Source: Bradyrhizobium iriomotense
GTDB taxonomy: Bacteria; Pseudomonadota; Alphaproteobacteria; Rhizobiales; Xanthobacteraceae
Reading direction: 5' to 3'
Assembly: GCF_018129405.1 (NCBI RefSeq)
Contig: NZ_JAFCLP010000028.1
Span: forward strand, 1 to 64,000
DNA: 64,000 nt
Shown here piece after piece: positions 1-7,849 of this stretch; the first letter of the stretch is position 1; every line of letters starts with the position of its first letter. The notes under the pieces are model-generated. The model worked only from the letters and a program-made list of their open reading frames with translations. It did not search any database and had not been told where the DNA came from. The position numbers were made by a program, and so were the translations under genes.

Positions 1-42
1 GTCATGATCAGAGGCCTCACCCAGTTCCACGCCATCAAGCAT
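1..42 (-). CDS. N-terminal 14 codons of an unidentified protein (partial)
   Basis: An ATG at 42 reading leftward is preceded by a good ribosome binding site (CGGAGG about eight bases upstream) and the frame stays open to the window edge. Only 14 residues are visible (MLDGVELGEASDHD), too few to assign a family. The strong ribosome binding site is the main reason to believe it. Confidence 0.5.
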   Translation of the reverse strand, partial: MLDGVELGEASDHD

Positions 43-75
43 GGTTGGAGCCTCCGAAATGTGTGAATCTCGTAG

Positions 76-211
76 CCTTGTGGGAGAGGGTGGATCAATC
101 GCGCTCTGCGCGATTGAGACGGGTGAGGGGTTGTCTCCGCATACTCACTCTCAAATGCATTCGCGGATAGAACCCCTCATCCGGCGCTTCGCGCCACCTT
201 CTCCCACAAGG
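76..211. repeat. Dispersed palindromic repeat (CTTGTGGGAGA type)
   Basis: The outer arms at 76-93 and 194-211 are inverted copies with one mismatch. The interior carries a second small palindrome around TCGCGCTCTGCGCGA. The layout resembles the 'ctctcccc...ggtgagggg' repeats common in Bradyrhizobium intergenic regions. It could fold as RNA and serve as a bidirectional terminator between the flanking genes. Confidence 0.7.
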
Positions 212-227
212 GGAGAGGGAAGAATCT

Positions 228-1052
228 TCACTCCCTGAAAAACGCCAGCAGGTCGGCGTTGATCGTCTCGGCGTGCGTGGTCGGCATGCCGTGAGGGAAT
301 CCCTTGTAGGTCTTCAGGATGCCCTTCTTGAGCAACTTGGCCGACAGCGGCGCCGAATCGGCGTAAGGCACGATCTGATCGTCGTCGCCGTGCATCACCA
401 GGACCGGCACGTTGATCTTCTTCAGGTCCTCGGTGAAGTCGGTCTGCGAGAACGCGACGATGCCGTCGTAATGCGCTTTCGCGCCGCCCATCATGCCCTG
501 GCGCCACCAGTTCTCGATCACCGCTTCCAGCGGCTTTGCGCCGGGGCGGTTGTAGCCGTAGAACGGGCCCGCCGCGATGTCGCGATAAAATGCCGAGCGG
601 CCGGCGGCGAGCTGGGCCTGGAAATCGTCGAACACGCTTTTCGGCAGGCCGCCGGGATTGGCCGCGGTCTGCACCATCAGCGGCGGCACCGCCGACAGGA
701 TCGCAGCCTTCGCGACGCGGCTCTCGCCGTGGCGAGCGATGTAGTGCACGACCTCGCCGCCGCCGGTGGAGTGGCCGACATGGACGGCGTTCTTGAGGTC
801 GAGATGCGCAGTGAGCGCGGCGAGATCGTCGGCATAATGATCCATGTCGTGGCCGTCGGCGACCTGCGCCGAGCGGCCGTGGCCGCGGCGGTCATGGGCG
901 ATGACGCGGTAGCCGCGCGTGACGAAGTACATCATCTGCGCATCCCAGTCGTCCGACGACAGCGGCCAGCCATGGCTGAACACGATCGGCTGCCCCGAGC
1001 CCCAATCCTTGTAAAAAATCTCGACGCCGTCCTTGGTGGTGATGGTGGGCAT
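228..1052 (-). CDS. Alpha/beta hydrolase, non-heme chloroperoxidase family
   Basis: A 274-aa alpha/beta-hydrolase fold protein of the cofactor-free haloperoxidase/esterase group. The nucleophile elbow GHSTGG places the catalytic serine at residue 95. The oxyanion region is SHGWPL near residue 27. The acid lies in the [11 protein letters not shown] segment near 225, and the histidine in [11 protein letters not shown] near 254. Length and motif order match the family. No signal peptide is seen, so it is probably a cytoplasmic ester hydrolase; perhydrolase activity is a family side reaction and cannot be predicted. AAGGAG lies just before the ATG. The gene stands alone between a repeat and a membrane protein gene. 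Confidence 0.9.
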   Translation of the reverse strand: MPTITTKDGVEIFYKDWGSGQPIVFSHGWPLSSDDWDAQMMYFVTRGYRVIAHDRRGHGRSAQVADGHDMDHYADDLAALTAHLDLKNAVHVGHSTGGGEVVHYIARHGESRVAKAAILSAVPPLMVQTAANPGGLPKSVFDDFQAQLAAGRSAFYRDIAAGPFYGYNRPGAKPLEAVIENWWRQGMMGGAKAHYDGIVAFSQTDFTEDLKKINVPVLVMHGDDDQIVPYADSAPLSAKLLKKGILKTYKGFPHGMPTTHAETINADLLAFFRE

Positions 1053-1176
1053 GAAAGGCTCCTTCAGTGAGAATCAGTCCGGGGCCCGCGAGACGCGAAC
1101 CGACGAGGCGGAGATGGTCGTGCGATGATGCGAGGTCGAGACCTCGCACCGGCCTGCGGCGATGAGAATCGTGTGA

Positions 1177-1686
1177 TCAGGCAAAAGTCATCGGCTTGTA
1201 GCGCCGCCAGGCGCCGATCGTGAGCACGACGAAAAACACCAGCACGATGCCCTGCACCACGGCGAACACCGGACCGGAGGGCGGCGCCGGCGGCACGGCG
1301 GGCGCGAGCGCGGCGAGCGCCGGCACCTTCAGGAACGACTGGATCACCAGCACGAAGACGTTGAAATAGAGCGAGATCATCGCGGTCACGATGTAGACCG
1401 GACGCCAGACGCCCGAGAGCTTCATGCCGTAGAGCGCGAAGCAGGCGATCGCGAGCAGCACCAGCGAGATGATGCCGATGATGTGCGAGGGCAGCAGCTC
1501 CTTGAACGGAAACAGGAAGCCGGTGGCGCTGGTGAGGATGGTGAACAGCAGGAAGATCGCGGTGAGACCGGGCATCGACTTCGAGCCGAGCAGGCCGAAC
1601 ATCACGACGAAGCCGGCAACGATGGCGATCAGGCTGATGACGACATGGATCAGCGTAATGGCAGACAGGCTCAACCCGAGAACCAT
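1177..1686 (-). CDS. Four-helix integral membrane protein, unknown function
   Basis: A 169-aa hydrophobic protein with four predicted membrane segments (about residues 7-32, 40-62, 68-92 and 140-162) and a Pro/Ala-rich loop around 128-136. The tail ends in basic residues (RRYKP), which suggests a cytoplasmic C-terminus. I do not recognise a named family. The start is supported by AGGAGAG upstream of the ATG. It is preceded by a 300-base promoter/repeat region and is not obviously in an operon with the hydrolase downstream. Confidence 0.75.
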   Translation of the reverse strand: MVLGLSLSAITLIHVVISLIAIVAGFVVMFGLLGSKSMPGLTAIFLLFTILTSATGFLFPFKELLPSHIIGIISLVLLAIACFALYGMKLSGVWRPVYIVTAMISLYFNVFVLVIQSFLKVPALAALAPAVPPAPPSGPVFAVVQGIVLVFFVVLTIGAWRRYKPMTFA

Positions 1687-1861
1687 GACATCTCTCCTAC
1701 TCTCTGCATTGAGACAACGAGAGTAGTATTACGGTCCTCATGGGATTGCCACATGCGTTGTCGTCACATGCATGAGCACAGCCATGCGTCATCGTGCGAA
1801 TCGACAAACGCATGGCTGAATTTCTTGCAGCGCTGTCGCAAACGACGGCAGCTGTTCGTTT

Positions 1862-1947
1862 GTAGCCCGGATGGAGCGAAGCGCAATCCGGGAATCGTGC
1901 CACAAGCAACAGCGGCCCCGGATTACGCTTCGCTCCATCCGGGCTAC
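1862..1947. repeat. Dispersed palindrome, GTAGCCCGGATGGAGC family (copy 1)
   Basis: The outer arms GTAGCCCGGATGGAGCGAAG and their inverse complement enclose an ATCCGGG/CCCGGAT inner stem. Related copies occur at 6014-6100 and 6532-6618. This is a high-copy rhizobial intergenic repeat in my recollection. Confidence 0.85.
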
Positions 1948-1984
1948 GGACCTTTCGGGGTTCGACGAAAGTTGAATCGATCCT

Positions 1985-2293
1985 TCACACGTCCTTGGTG
2001 TCGAAGATCAGGATGTCGGCGCCACCGCTGGCGAATTTCGGCACGTCGGCGCCGGTCGCCTTGCCTTCCGGACTGGCGAAGGCCGCCTGAATGTCGGCCA
2101 CGCTGTCGAAGGTGAGAATGGCGACGAGATGGATTCCGGAAGGACCTGCGGGAGATGCGACCTGCCCCTTGCTGACGGCGTATTTCTTCAGGCCGGGAAG
2201 TTTTTTCGCGAGTGGAATGTGGGTCTCGGCATAATACTTGTCGAAGGCGGCAGCATCCTTGGGTGTTTTGTACAGCACGACGATTTCAGCCAT
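1985..2293 (-). CDS. EthD-family small protein
   Basis: A 102-aa protein with an EthD/ABM-type ferredoxin-like fold: VVLYKTPKDAAAFDKYY at the N-terminus, then HIPLAKKLPGLKKY, which is typical of EthD proteins that act as oligomeric accessory or lyase-like factors. The frame extends upstream, but the start at 2293 is chosen because AAGGGAGGA sits seven bases before that ATG. Its role is unknown; EthD was first linked to ether degradation but most homologues are uncharacterised. No partner gene adjoins it. Confidence 0.8.
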   Translation of the reverse strand: MAEIVVLYKTPKDAAAFDKYYAETHIPLAKKLPGLKKYAVSKGQVASPAGPSGIHLVAILTFDSVADIQAAFASPEGKATGADVPKFASGGADILIFDTKDV

Positions 2294-2428
2294 TGAGTCC
2301 TCCCTTGGGAATCCTTGTTTTTCCACGCGCGATTGGCCTCGCGACGAGACGATAGTCCGCAGGACGCGGCACGATGGCAAGCCACATTCATCTTGCCGTC
2401 TGCTTGTCTTCTGCTTGACTTATAGTTT

Positions 2429-2477
2429 GAGCACGATCTCGTCGGAAAACCGCTCCACACTTTTCCGTATCGTGCTC
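2429..2477. repeat. Short palindrome GAGCACGAT...ATCGTGCTC
   Basis: Nine-base perfect arms at 2429-2437 and 2469-2477 enclose a CGGAAAACCG...TTTTCCG-type core. This is a common alphaproteobacterial dispersed repeat. It directly abuts the stop codon of the leftward flavoprotein gene and could terminate it. Confidence 0.75.
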
Positions 2478-4189
2478 TAAAGCGCCGGTTTTGCGGCGTC
2501 GCCGAGATAGCCGTGCAGGGAGGCGACGACCTGGGCGCCTTCGCCGATGGCGCCGCCGACGCGCTTGACCGAGCCGGAGCGGACGTCGCCGACGGCGTAG
2601 ACGCCGGGCACGGAAGTCTCGAGCGGCGCCACCAGCTTGCCCTGGTTCAACTCGGACTGCGCGCCCGTCACGACGAAGCCGCCGCGATCGAGCGTGACGC
2701 CGCAGCCGTGGAGCCAGCTGGTGGCGGGATCGGCGCCGACGAACAGGAAGAGATTACGGATGTCGGCGGAATCCTCGTCGTCCGACAGCCGGCTCTTCCA
2801 GCGGACGCGCCGCAGCAACGAGGTCTCGTCGCCTTCGAGCGCGGTGATCTCGGTGTTGAACATCAATTCGATGTTCGGCGTCGCTTCGATGCGCTCGATG
2901 AGATAACGCGACATGCTGGCGCCGAGGCCGCCGCCGCGGATGATCATCAGCACGCGCTTCGCATGGCCCGACAGGAACACCGCGGCCTGGCCCGCCGAAT
3001 TGCCGGCACCGACCAGCGCCACCTCCTCGCCGGCACAGAGCCGCGCTTCCACGGGCGAGGCCCAGTACCAGACGCCGCGGCCCTCGAACTTGTCGAGGTT
3101 CGCGATATCAGGGCGGCGATAGCGCGCGCCGCTGGCGACCACCACCGCGCGCGAGCGCAAGGTGTCGCCGCAATCCAGCGCCAGCGCGAAGGTGCCGTTG
3201 GCGCGCGAGCAATCCAGCGAGCTCACCGACATCGGAATCATGATGTCGGCGCCGAACTTCTGCGCCTGGGTGAAGGCGCGGCCTGCCAGCGCCTGGCCGG
3301 AGATGCCGGTCGGAAACCCCAGATAGTTCTCGATGCGCGCGCTGGCGCCGGCCTGACCGCCGAAGGCGCGGGTGTCGACGACCGCGACCGAGAGACCTTC
3401 TGATGCCGCGTAGACCGCGGTCGCGAGCCCCGCCGGTCCGCAGCCGACGATGGCGACGTCGTAGATGCGGTTGTCCTTGGCCCCGCCGATCATGCCGATG
3501 GCCCGGCCGAGCTCGGTCTCGCTGGGATTGCGCAGCACCGTGCCGCCGGCCGTGACGACGAGCGGCCAATCCTCCGGCTTCGGCGAATAGCGGGCGATCA
3601 GCTCGGCGGCGTCATGCTCGCTGTCTGGATCGAGCAGATGATGCGGCTGGCCGTTGCGAGTGAGAAAGCCCTGCAGGCGCACCACGCCGGCGGAGTTCGA
3701 CGGCCCGATCAGCACGGGGCCACCGATGCCGCCCTGGATCAGGTTGACCCGGCGCAGGATCAGCGCCCGCATGATGCGCTCGCCAAGCTCGGCTTCGGCC
3801 ACCAGCAGCGCACGCAGCCGGTCCGGCGGGACGAGGAGCACCTCGACATCGCCCTCGGCGCGGCCGTCGACCAGCGCCGGCCGGCCCGAGAGCTGGCCGA
3901 GCTCGGCCAGAAACTGCCCCGGCCCCTGATCGATCACCGGGGTGACGTGACCGAGACCGTCGCGCTGGGTGATGGCGACGTGGCCCGCCAGCACCACGAA
4001 CATGCCGGGCCCGGGCTTGCCGGTCTCGAACAGGAGCTCGCCATCCTTATAGTGCCTGAGCTCGCCGAAATGGCGCAGGCGCTCGATCTCGACTTGTGTC
4101 AGTGTCGGAAAAGTCTGCTCGGGACGCGTGAACTGCGCCATCAGCGCCTCCCTGTCGGTTCGTTGCACCTCGTCCTGCGCCATCGTCAT
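2477..4189 (-). CDS. Cyclic nucleotide-binding domain fused to thioredoxin-reductase-like FAD oxidoreductase
   Basis: A 570-aa protein in two parts. Residues about 20-150 form a CRP-type cyclic nucleotide-binding domain (GPGMFVVLAGHVAI; GQFLAELGQLSGRPALVDG). Residues about 240-570 form an FAD/NAD(P)H disulfide-reductase-like module with the FAD motif VGCGPAGLA, a FGGQAG motif, the NADPH motif GAGNSAG and the C-terminal GVYAVGDV. The redox CxxC of true thioredoxin reductase is absent; its place holds VWYWASPVEARLC with a single Cys. Electron transfer to thioredoxin is therefore unlikely. Two ATGs two codons apart (4189, 4183) could start it. The stop abuts a repeat. Confidence 0.9.
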   Translation of the reverse strand: MTMAQDEVQRTDREALMAQFTRPEQTFPTLTQVEIERLRHFGELRHYKDGELLFETGKPGPGMFVVLAGHVAITQRDGLGHVTPVIDQGPGQFLAELGQLSGRPALVDGRAEGDVEVLLVPPDRLRALLVAEAELGERIMRALILRRVNLIQGGIGGPVLIGPSNSAGVVRLQGFLTRNGQPHHLLDPDSEHDAAELIARYSPKPEDWPLVVTAGGTVLRNPSETELGRAIGMIGGAKDNRIYDVAIVGCGPAGLATAVYAASEGLSVAVVDTRAFGGQAGASARIENYLGFPTGISGQALAGRAFTQAQKFGADIMIPMSVSSLDCSRANGTFALALDCGDTLRSRAVVVASGARYRRPDIANLDKFEGRGVWYWASPVEARLCAGEEVALVGAGNSAGQAAVFLSGHAKRVLMIIRGGGLGASMSRYLIERIEATPNIELMFNTEITALEGDETSLLRRVRWKSRLSDDEDSADIRNLFLFVGADPATSWLHGCGVTLDRGGFVVTGAQSELNQGKLVAPLETSVPGVYAVGDVRSGSVKRVGGAIGEGAQVVASLHGYLGDAAKPAL

Positions 4190-4222
4190 TCCCGCTCATT
4201 CCAAAAATCTAGCTGCCGGTCT

Positions 4223-4423
4223 TCAGTCACCGGACTTGCCGGCGGTCTCCTCATTTAGGGAACCATCGTCATTCTGCGAGGGCTCGCTGATGGCCGCGCG
4301 CTCGCGCGCCTGCAGCTTGCGCCGCTTCAGGTTCTCGCGCAGCGCCGATTTCAGCCGGTCGTCCCGGGACGCCCGGCCCTGTTTGGAGTCCTGTCTCGCG
4401 TTCTTGTCGTTTGGGTCAGTCAT
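4223..4423 (-). CDS. Small charged protein, conserved hypothetical
   Basis: A 66-aa, very hydrophilic, Lys/Arg/Asp/Ser-rich protein (MTDPNDKNARQDSKQG at the start, then RLKSALRENLKRRKLQARER). It has no Cys or Trp and is probably disordered with one helical basic segment. The upstream ATG at 4468 is also in frame, but the sequence from 4423 looks like the conserved part. No strong Shine-Dalgarno is visible. It lies 33 bases upstream of the flavoprotein gene and may be co-transcribed with it. Confidence 0.6.
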   Translation of the reverse strand: MTDPNDKNARQDSKQGRASRDDRLKSALRENLKRRKLQARERAAISEPSQNDDGSLNEETAGKSGD

Positions 4424-4556
4424 CAAAGATTCACCGCAGCGATCGGCCATAACATGCCCAACGAACATGGCAGCTCAAGAGGCGACGTCGATCCGATCGT
4501 GCGAAACTCGAAATGGATCGAATCCGAGCCCTGGGCCAACTGGCCAGTTGGGCGGG

Positions 4557-4696
4557 GATATCGGCCCCCGAATCGGCGGGAAGTCGGTCGTTTCGAGCGA
4601 AAACGGGCATTTTGGCCCCGATATCGGCCCGATTTTCTCGTTTTGACGGGGCTAGCAAGCTTGCACAGGAGGGGGGCTTGTGGCAGATATCGGCCC
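4557..4696 (+). repeat. Three direct repeats GATATCGGCCC upstream of tRNA-Thr
   Basis: Identical 11-mers lie at 4557-4567, 4620-4630 and 4686-4696, spaced 63 and 66 bases apart. A perfect 14-base palindrome CAACTGGCCAGTTG precedes the first copy at about 4538-4551. The array lies between the divergent small-protein gene and the tRNA. The function is unknown; it could be a regulator-binding array or relics of a larger tandem repeat. Confidence 0.6.
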
Positions 4697-4739
4697 GCTT
4701 GGTAGGCCCCTGTGGCGGCCGATTCTGATCCCAGCACAT

Positions 4740-4814
4740 GCTGCCGTAGCTCAGTGGTAGAGCACTCCATTGGTAATGGAGAGGTCGACAGTTCAATCCT
4801 GTCTGGCAGCACCA
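4740..4814 (+). tRNA. tRNA-Thr (anticodon GGT)
   Basis: The cloverleaf is complete. The seven-base acceptor stem GCTGCCG pairs with TGGCAGC (one G-T). The D-arm is GCTC...GAGC. The anticodon stem CTCCA/TGGAG has loop TTGGTAA, giving anticodon GGT. The T-arm contains GTTCAATCC. The CCA end is encoded at 4812-4814. It reads codon ACC, and ACT by wobble. Confidence 0.97.
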
Positions 4815-4905
4815 TTCTCTTCGTTCAATCAGACATGAATCAGCATTCTCGCGGCATGACGCCCGAGTTTTGCTGTTTTCCTTGCCCCTCTTTAAGTGAA
4901 GAGGA

Positions 4906-5020
4906 CGCAGGGAAGGCCGGGTGCCGGCTGGCACCCATGATCCGCTGCGCGAAGATTTGCACACGCAAATGCGCAGGCGGGACAACAGGTGGGCCGGAAA
5001 AACACCCGGCCTTCCCTGCG
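4906..5020. repeat. Palindromic head of a long dispersed repeat
   Basis: The arms CGCAGGGAAGGCCGGGTG (from 4906) and its inverse complement (to 5020) flank a Cys-poor, stop-rich interior with inner dyads around GCTGGCACCC and TTTGCACACGCAAA. As I recall, Bradyrhizobium genomes carry this element in many copies, usually continuing about 500 bases further, as the following bases appear to do here. Confidence 0.7.
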
Positions 5021-5515
5021 CGATGGTTTGACGGCTTATGCCTGCTCTCCCCGGAGCCGAGTTCCTTCTGGCCTCCGTCACCTCGCGAATTGGCGATGTC
5101 TCCAGGCCCGGTTGAGCCTGAAAACATCTCCGCAAGGCTTGACCGTAGCAACGACGATCAGGACCACATGGTTTTGCCGTACGCAGCTCATCCGGCTTCG
5201 CTTTGGTAGCTTCGCCGGACTTTGGCGCCGTTCGTCCGCACGGAGCAAGACCTCACGAGGTTCATCTCGCCCTGGTCCCGCTGTCCCGTGCCCGACGCTG
5301 CCGCGTCCACCGCACCCCGATCCACGTTCGTTACGACGTACGATCGCCCCTCTCCGGGGACCGGGATGGCGGGATAGTGCCGCAAATCCGAATTTCGGTA
5401 AAGCGGAATATTTTTGCGGGAGGGGATTGACGGGGTTTGGCGGGAGGCGGGTGTTTTGCCCGACGGGCAAATTGGCGTGCATGGAGCACACAAGCCCGCC
5501 GATACGTCCAAAGTC
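5021..5515. repeat. Remainder of the long dispersed repeat; no credible gene
   Basis: Several short open frames exist on both strands, but none has a ribosome binding site, conserved motif or balanced composition. Blocks such as CCCGACGCTGCCGCGTCCACCGCA and TTTTGCCCGACGGGCAAA recur in other bradyrhizobial genomes in my memory, downstream of the palindrome above. I treat the stretch as non-coding repeat sequence, possibly decayed. Confidence 0.45.
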
Positions 5516-5635
5516 CTGATGCCGAGATTGCGACCTGTTGGACCGCGCAAGTAAGGTTAATTCTTCCTTTCGATTGTCGGTAAAATTTTATCTATTATCG
5601 TCTTTGTCATTCATGACGAACCAGAGGCTCCGATA

Positions 5636-5740
5636 GTGTTTGCGTTTTGCCTGATCGTGACTGGGACTGTGCTGCTTCTGTCCGGCTTGGTTGCCTTCGG
5701 CTTTCATAGAAACTCGCTGCACTCAATGGCGTTGCTCTAG
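5636..5740 (+). CDS. Possible 34-aa single-span membrane peptide
   Basis: A GTG-started frame encodes a hydrophobic stretch of about 22 residues (FCLIVTGTVLLLSGLVAFGF) followed by a short polar tail HRNSLHSMALL. CAGAGG lies eight bases before the GTG. The surrounding 500 bases are otherwise empty and less GC-rich than the neighbouring genes. It could be a small membrane protein or chance; there is no homology evidence. Confidence 0.3.
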   Translation: MFAFCLIVTGTVLLLSGLVAFGFHRNSLHSMALL

Positions 5741-6013
5741 CCGTACCAGCCTTCCCTGAACGTCCGGATCTCTCTGGTCAGGACCTGAGCATCGCGGGAT
5801 CACGCCCGCTTCAGCGGACTCGCAGCTCACAGGATGGTTAGAGCGAAGCGAATCCATCAGAGCCCAGCTCGGCGACCGAGGCATGATGGGTTTCGCAAGT
5901 GCTCAACCCATCCTACGGGCTGAAGCGCGCGCAAATCGTCGAAGCGAAGGCGCATCAATGGTCTGCGATGATGAGCCAAAGACTGCCTGATGGTCTCCCT
6001 GGGGCGAGGTATC
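5741..6013. other. Intergenic stretch with no gene seen
   Basis: Apart from a degenerate copy of the GGATGGGTAGAGC palindrome at 5831-5926, this stretch holds no frame with coding character. Confidence 0.5.
5831..5926. repeat. Dispersed palindrome, GGATGGGTAGAGC family (copy 1, degenerate)
   Basis: AGGATGGTTAGAGCGAAGCG at the left is mirrored by CGCAAGTGCTCAACCCATCCTAC at the right, with several mismatches. Better-preserved copies lie at 6643-6730 and 7181-7266. Confidence 0.75.
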
Positions 6014-6100
6014 GTAGCCCGGATGGAGCGCAAGCGTAATCCGGGGCCGTTAGCTGCGGATGCAGTCGTCCCGGATTTCGCTTCGTTCCATCCGGGCTAC
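6014..6100. repeat. Dispersed palindrome, GTAGCCCGGATGGAGC family (copy 2)
   Basis: It is almost identical (about three differences over some 90 bases) to the copy at 6532-6618 and in the same orientation. The two copies bracket the DUF3024 gene. Confidence 0.9.
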
Positions 6101-6179
6101 GGATCTGCTTGTCAAATCAGGAAAGTGTCCGCATGATCGCAATCAACATCCGATGCACAGCATTCGGCGCCAATGAACC

Positions 6180-6527
6180 ATGACACTCTCAGAGTTTGAA
6201 ATAAGGCGCTGCGAAAAGCTTGTCGCTGAATTCATCCAGCAGCGGCGACCACCGGCGCATCTCCGCGCCGAGCTTGATCTTGCATTCCGCATCGACGGTC
6301 AGAGCGTCGAGATTTATGAAGTGCGACCCCATTGGCGCGACCGAGACAAGACGCTCGAAGAGCCGATCGCAAAGGCTACCTACAACAAAAGCAAGAAGAA
6401 CTGGAAGGTGTTCTGGCAACGAGCTGACCTGAAATGGCACGGCTACCAGCCGCACCCGGAAACAGCGTCGATCGAGGAATTCCTCGACGTCGTTGGGGAA
6501 GATTCACACGGATGCTTTTTCGGCTAG
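6180..6527 (+). CDS. DUF3024 domain-containing protein
   Basis: A 115-aa protein matching the DUF3024 pattern along its whole length: LSEFEIRRCEKLVAEF, RRPPAHLRAELDLAF, VEIYEVRPHWRD, AKATYNKSKKNWKVFWQRADLKWHGY and the ending CFFG. The function of this family is unknown. The ATG at 6180 lacks a clear Shine-Dalgarno. The gene sits alone between two near-identical palindromic repeats in same orientation and is less GC-rich than the window average, which suggests a horizontally moved or repeat-mobilised cassette. Confidence 0.85.
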   Translation: MTLSEFEIRRCEKLVAEFIQQRRPPAHLRAELDLAFRIDGQSVEIYEVRPHWRDRDKTLEEPIAKATYNKSKKNWKVFWQRADLKWHGYQPHPETASIEEFLDVVGEDSHGCFFG

Positions 6528-6531
6528 TGGC

Positions 6532-6618
6532 GTAGTCCGGATGGAGCGCAAGCGTAATCCGGGGCCGTTAGCTGCGGATGCAGTCGTTCCGGATTTCGCT
6601 TCGCTCCATCCGGGCTAC
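6532..6618. repeat. Dispersed palindrome, GTAGCCCGGATGGAGC family (copy 3)
   Basis: Begins five bases after the DUF3024 stop codon. It is nearly identical to 6014-6100, including the variable core GGCCGTTAGCTGCGGATGCA, so the two copies are recent relatives rather than random family members. Confidence 0.9.
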
Positions 6619-6642
6619 GGATCTGCGCCGTCGCAGTAGCTC

Positions 6643-6730
6643 GTAGAATGGGTAGAGCGAAGCGAAACCCGTCGAAGGCCTGCGCCAATGTGAAGCATGA
6701 TGGGTTTCGCAAGTGCTCTACCCATCCTAC
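6643..6730. repeat. Dispersed palindrome, GGATGGGTAGAGC family (copy 2)
   Basis: GTAGAATGGGTAGAGCGAAG is mirrored by CAAGTGCTCTACCCATCCTAC, with the inner stem AAACCCGTC/GATGGGTTT. Confidence 0.85.
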
Positions 6731-6941
6731 GCGCTACGCGCTGGCACGTATCAACGTGTCTCCAATGCGCCTTCCTGCACCGCAACCCGGGAGCACGAAC
6801 CGGCGAAGCAAGGAGTTGCGGCTGATCGACGCGCCAGAACCGTGGCCGGCCTCCCGACATTTGAACTGCGTCGCACTGTCCGTTTGCCCTCCAATTTCAT
6901 GGTGATAGTGTCGTATCTCGCGGTCTGTCCGGGAGGACACA

Positions 6942-7145
6942 ATGGGATGGTTTGACGGGCTGTTTGGAAGAACGTCGGCGCCTACGACCCCGCTCTTTGC
7001 GAGATTCAGGCGGAAATCACGGGCACCGACTGATCCTGATCTTCTGAAGATTGCCAAGGAACGAAAAGGGCATGTTTCGAGGAGAGCCGTGAGAGACGAA
7101 TATCATCGGCTGCTCCTGGAGAAGTACGCGCACGACAAGTCGTGA
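6942..7145 (+). CDS. Small hypothetical protein, 67 aa
   Basis: A 67-aa protein, basic and hydrophilic, with a Trp/Phe N-terminus (MGWFDGLFG) and the core DPDLLKIAKERKGHVSRRAVRDEYHRLLLEKY, which should be helical. No family is recognised. The start is well supported: GGGAGGACACA immediately precedes the ATG. It lies between two copies of the GGATGGGTAGAGC palindrome and has no obvious operon partner. The function is unknown. Confidence 0.6.
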   Translation: MGWFDGLFGRTSAPTTPLFARFRRKSRAPTDPDLLKIAKERKGHVSRRAVRDEYHRLLLEKYAHDKS

Positions 7146-7180
7146 CTTCTGGCGCGCAGGACGGGCGGAGGGAAGCCCGC

Positions 7181-7266
7181 AGGATGGGTAGAGCGAAGCG
7201 AAACCCATCAGCGTCTTGCTCGGTGACGAGACATGATGGGTTTCGCAAGTGCTCTACCCATCCTAC
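7181..7266. repeat. Dispersed palindrome, GGATGGGTAGAGC family (copy 3)
   Basis: AGGATGGGTAGAGCGAAGCG is mirrored by CGCAAGTGCTCTACCCATCCT, with inner stem AAACCCATCA/TGATGGGTTT. It ends two bases before the stop codon of the leftward CNBD gene and may terminate it. Confidence 0.88.
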
Positions 7267-7268
7267 GA

Positions 7269-7748
7269 TCATCGATTGTCATCATCCGCCCGTCGCCCGG
7301 CAAACCGATCGTCGGAGCGGCGCAGGCGTCGGCACAGCTCGCGATTGATGTTCTGCAGGACGATCACGTAGGCGTGGACATCGGCCTTGTAGCAGGCATA
7401 GAGCTTGCGGGCCGTCAGCTCGTACAGCACGGTCGGGCTCTCCGTGACCACCGTGGCCGAGCGATTTTGCATTTCGATCAGCGTCATCTCGCCGAAGAAA
7501 TCGCCTGGCTCCAGACGGGAAATCGGCACCACGCTCCCTGAACTCGCGCGCTTGCTCACCGCCAGCCGGCCGGACTTGACGATGAACATCGAGCGTCCCG
7601 GCTCGCCCTCGGCCACGACGGTTGCTCCGGCATCGAAGCGGCACTCGACCAGCATCGAGATCAGGAGGTCGAGGCTTGGATCCGGGAGACCGCCGAAGAA
7701 CGGCGTCGCCAGCAGGAACGCTTTCAGATCGGGGGCCGTGACAGTCAT
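7269..7748 (-). CDS. Stand-alone cyclic nucleotide-binding domain protein
   Basis: A 159-aa protein consisting of one CRP-like cyclic nucleotide-binding domain: FFGGLPDPSLDLLISML, GATVVAEGEPGRSMFIVKSGRLAV, the phosphate-binding-cassette-like stretch LEPGDFFGEMTLIEMQNRSATVV, then a C-terminal helix. There is no helix-turn-helix, so it is not a CRP-type DNA-binding regulator. In this family such proteins sense cyclic nucleotides or act as subunits with other enzymes. It reads convergently against the repeat region. The start is the first ATG; the ribosome binding site is weak. Confidence 0.85.
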   Translation of the reverse strand: MTVTAPDLKAFLLATPFFGGLPDPSLDLLISMLVECRFDAGATVVAEGEPGRSMFIVKSGRLAVSKRASSGSVVPISRLEPGDFFGEMTLIEMQNRSATVVTESPTVLYELTARKLYACYKADVHAYVIVLQNINRELCRRLRRSDDRFAGRRADDDNR

Positions 7749-7849
7749 CGCGCAAGGATACGCCCCGCCGTTACTTGCGGCAAGCAGAGCACATATCGGT
7801 GCTGCCGACAGCTCACACGCCCGACTTGCTGTTGACGGCTTGCAGACGG

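Noticed and set aside
5203-5430. 75-codon frame in the region after tRNA-Thr
   Set aside because: It lies within sequence that appears to belong to a dispersed repeat and has no ribosome binding site or family motif.
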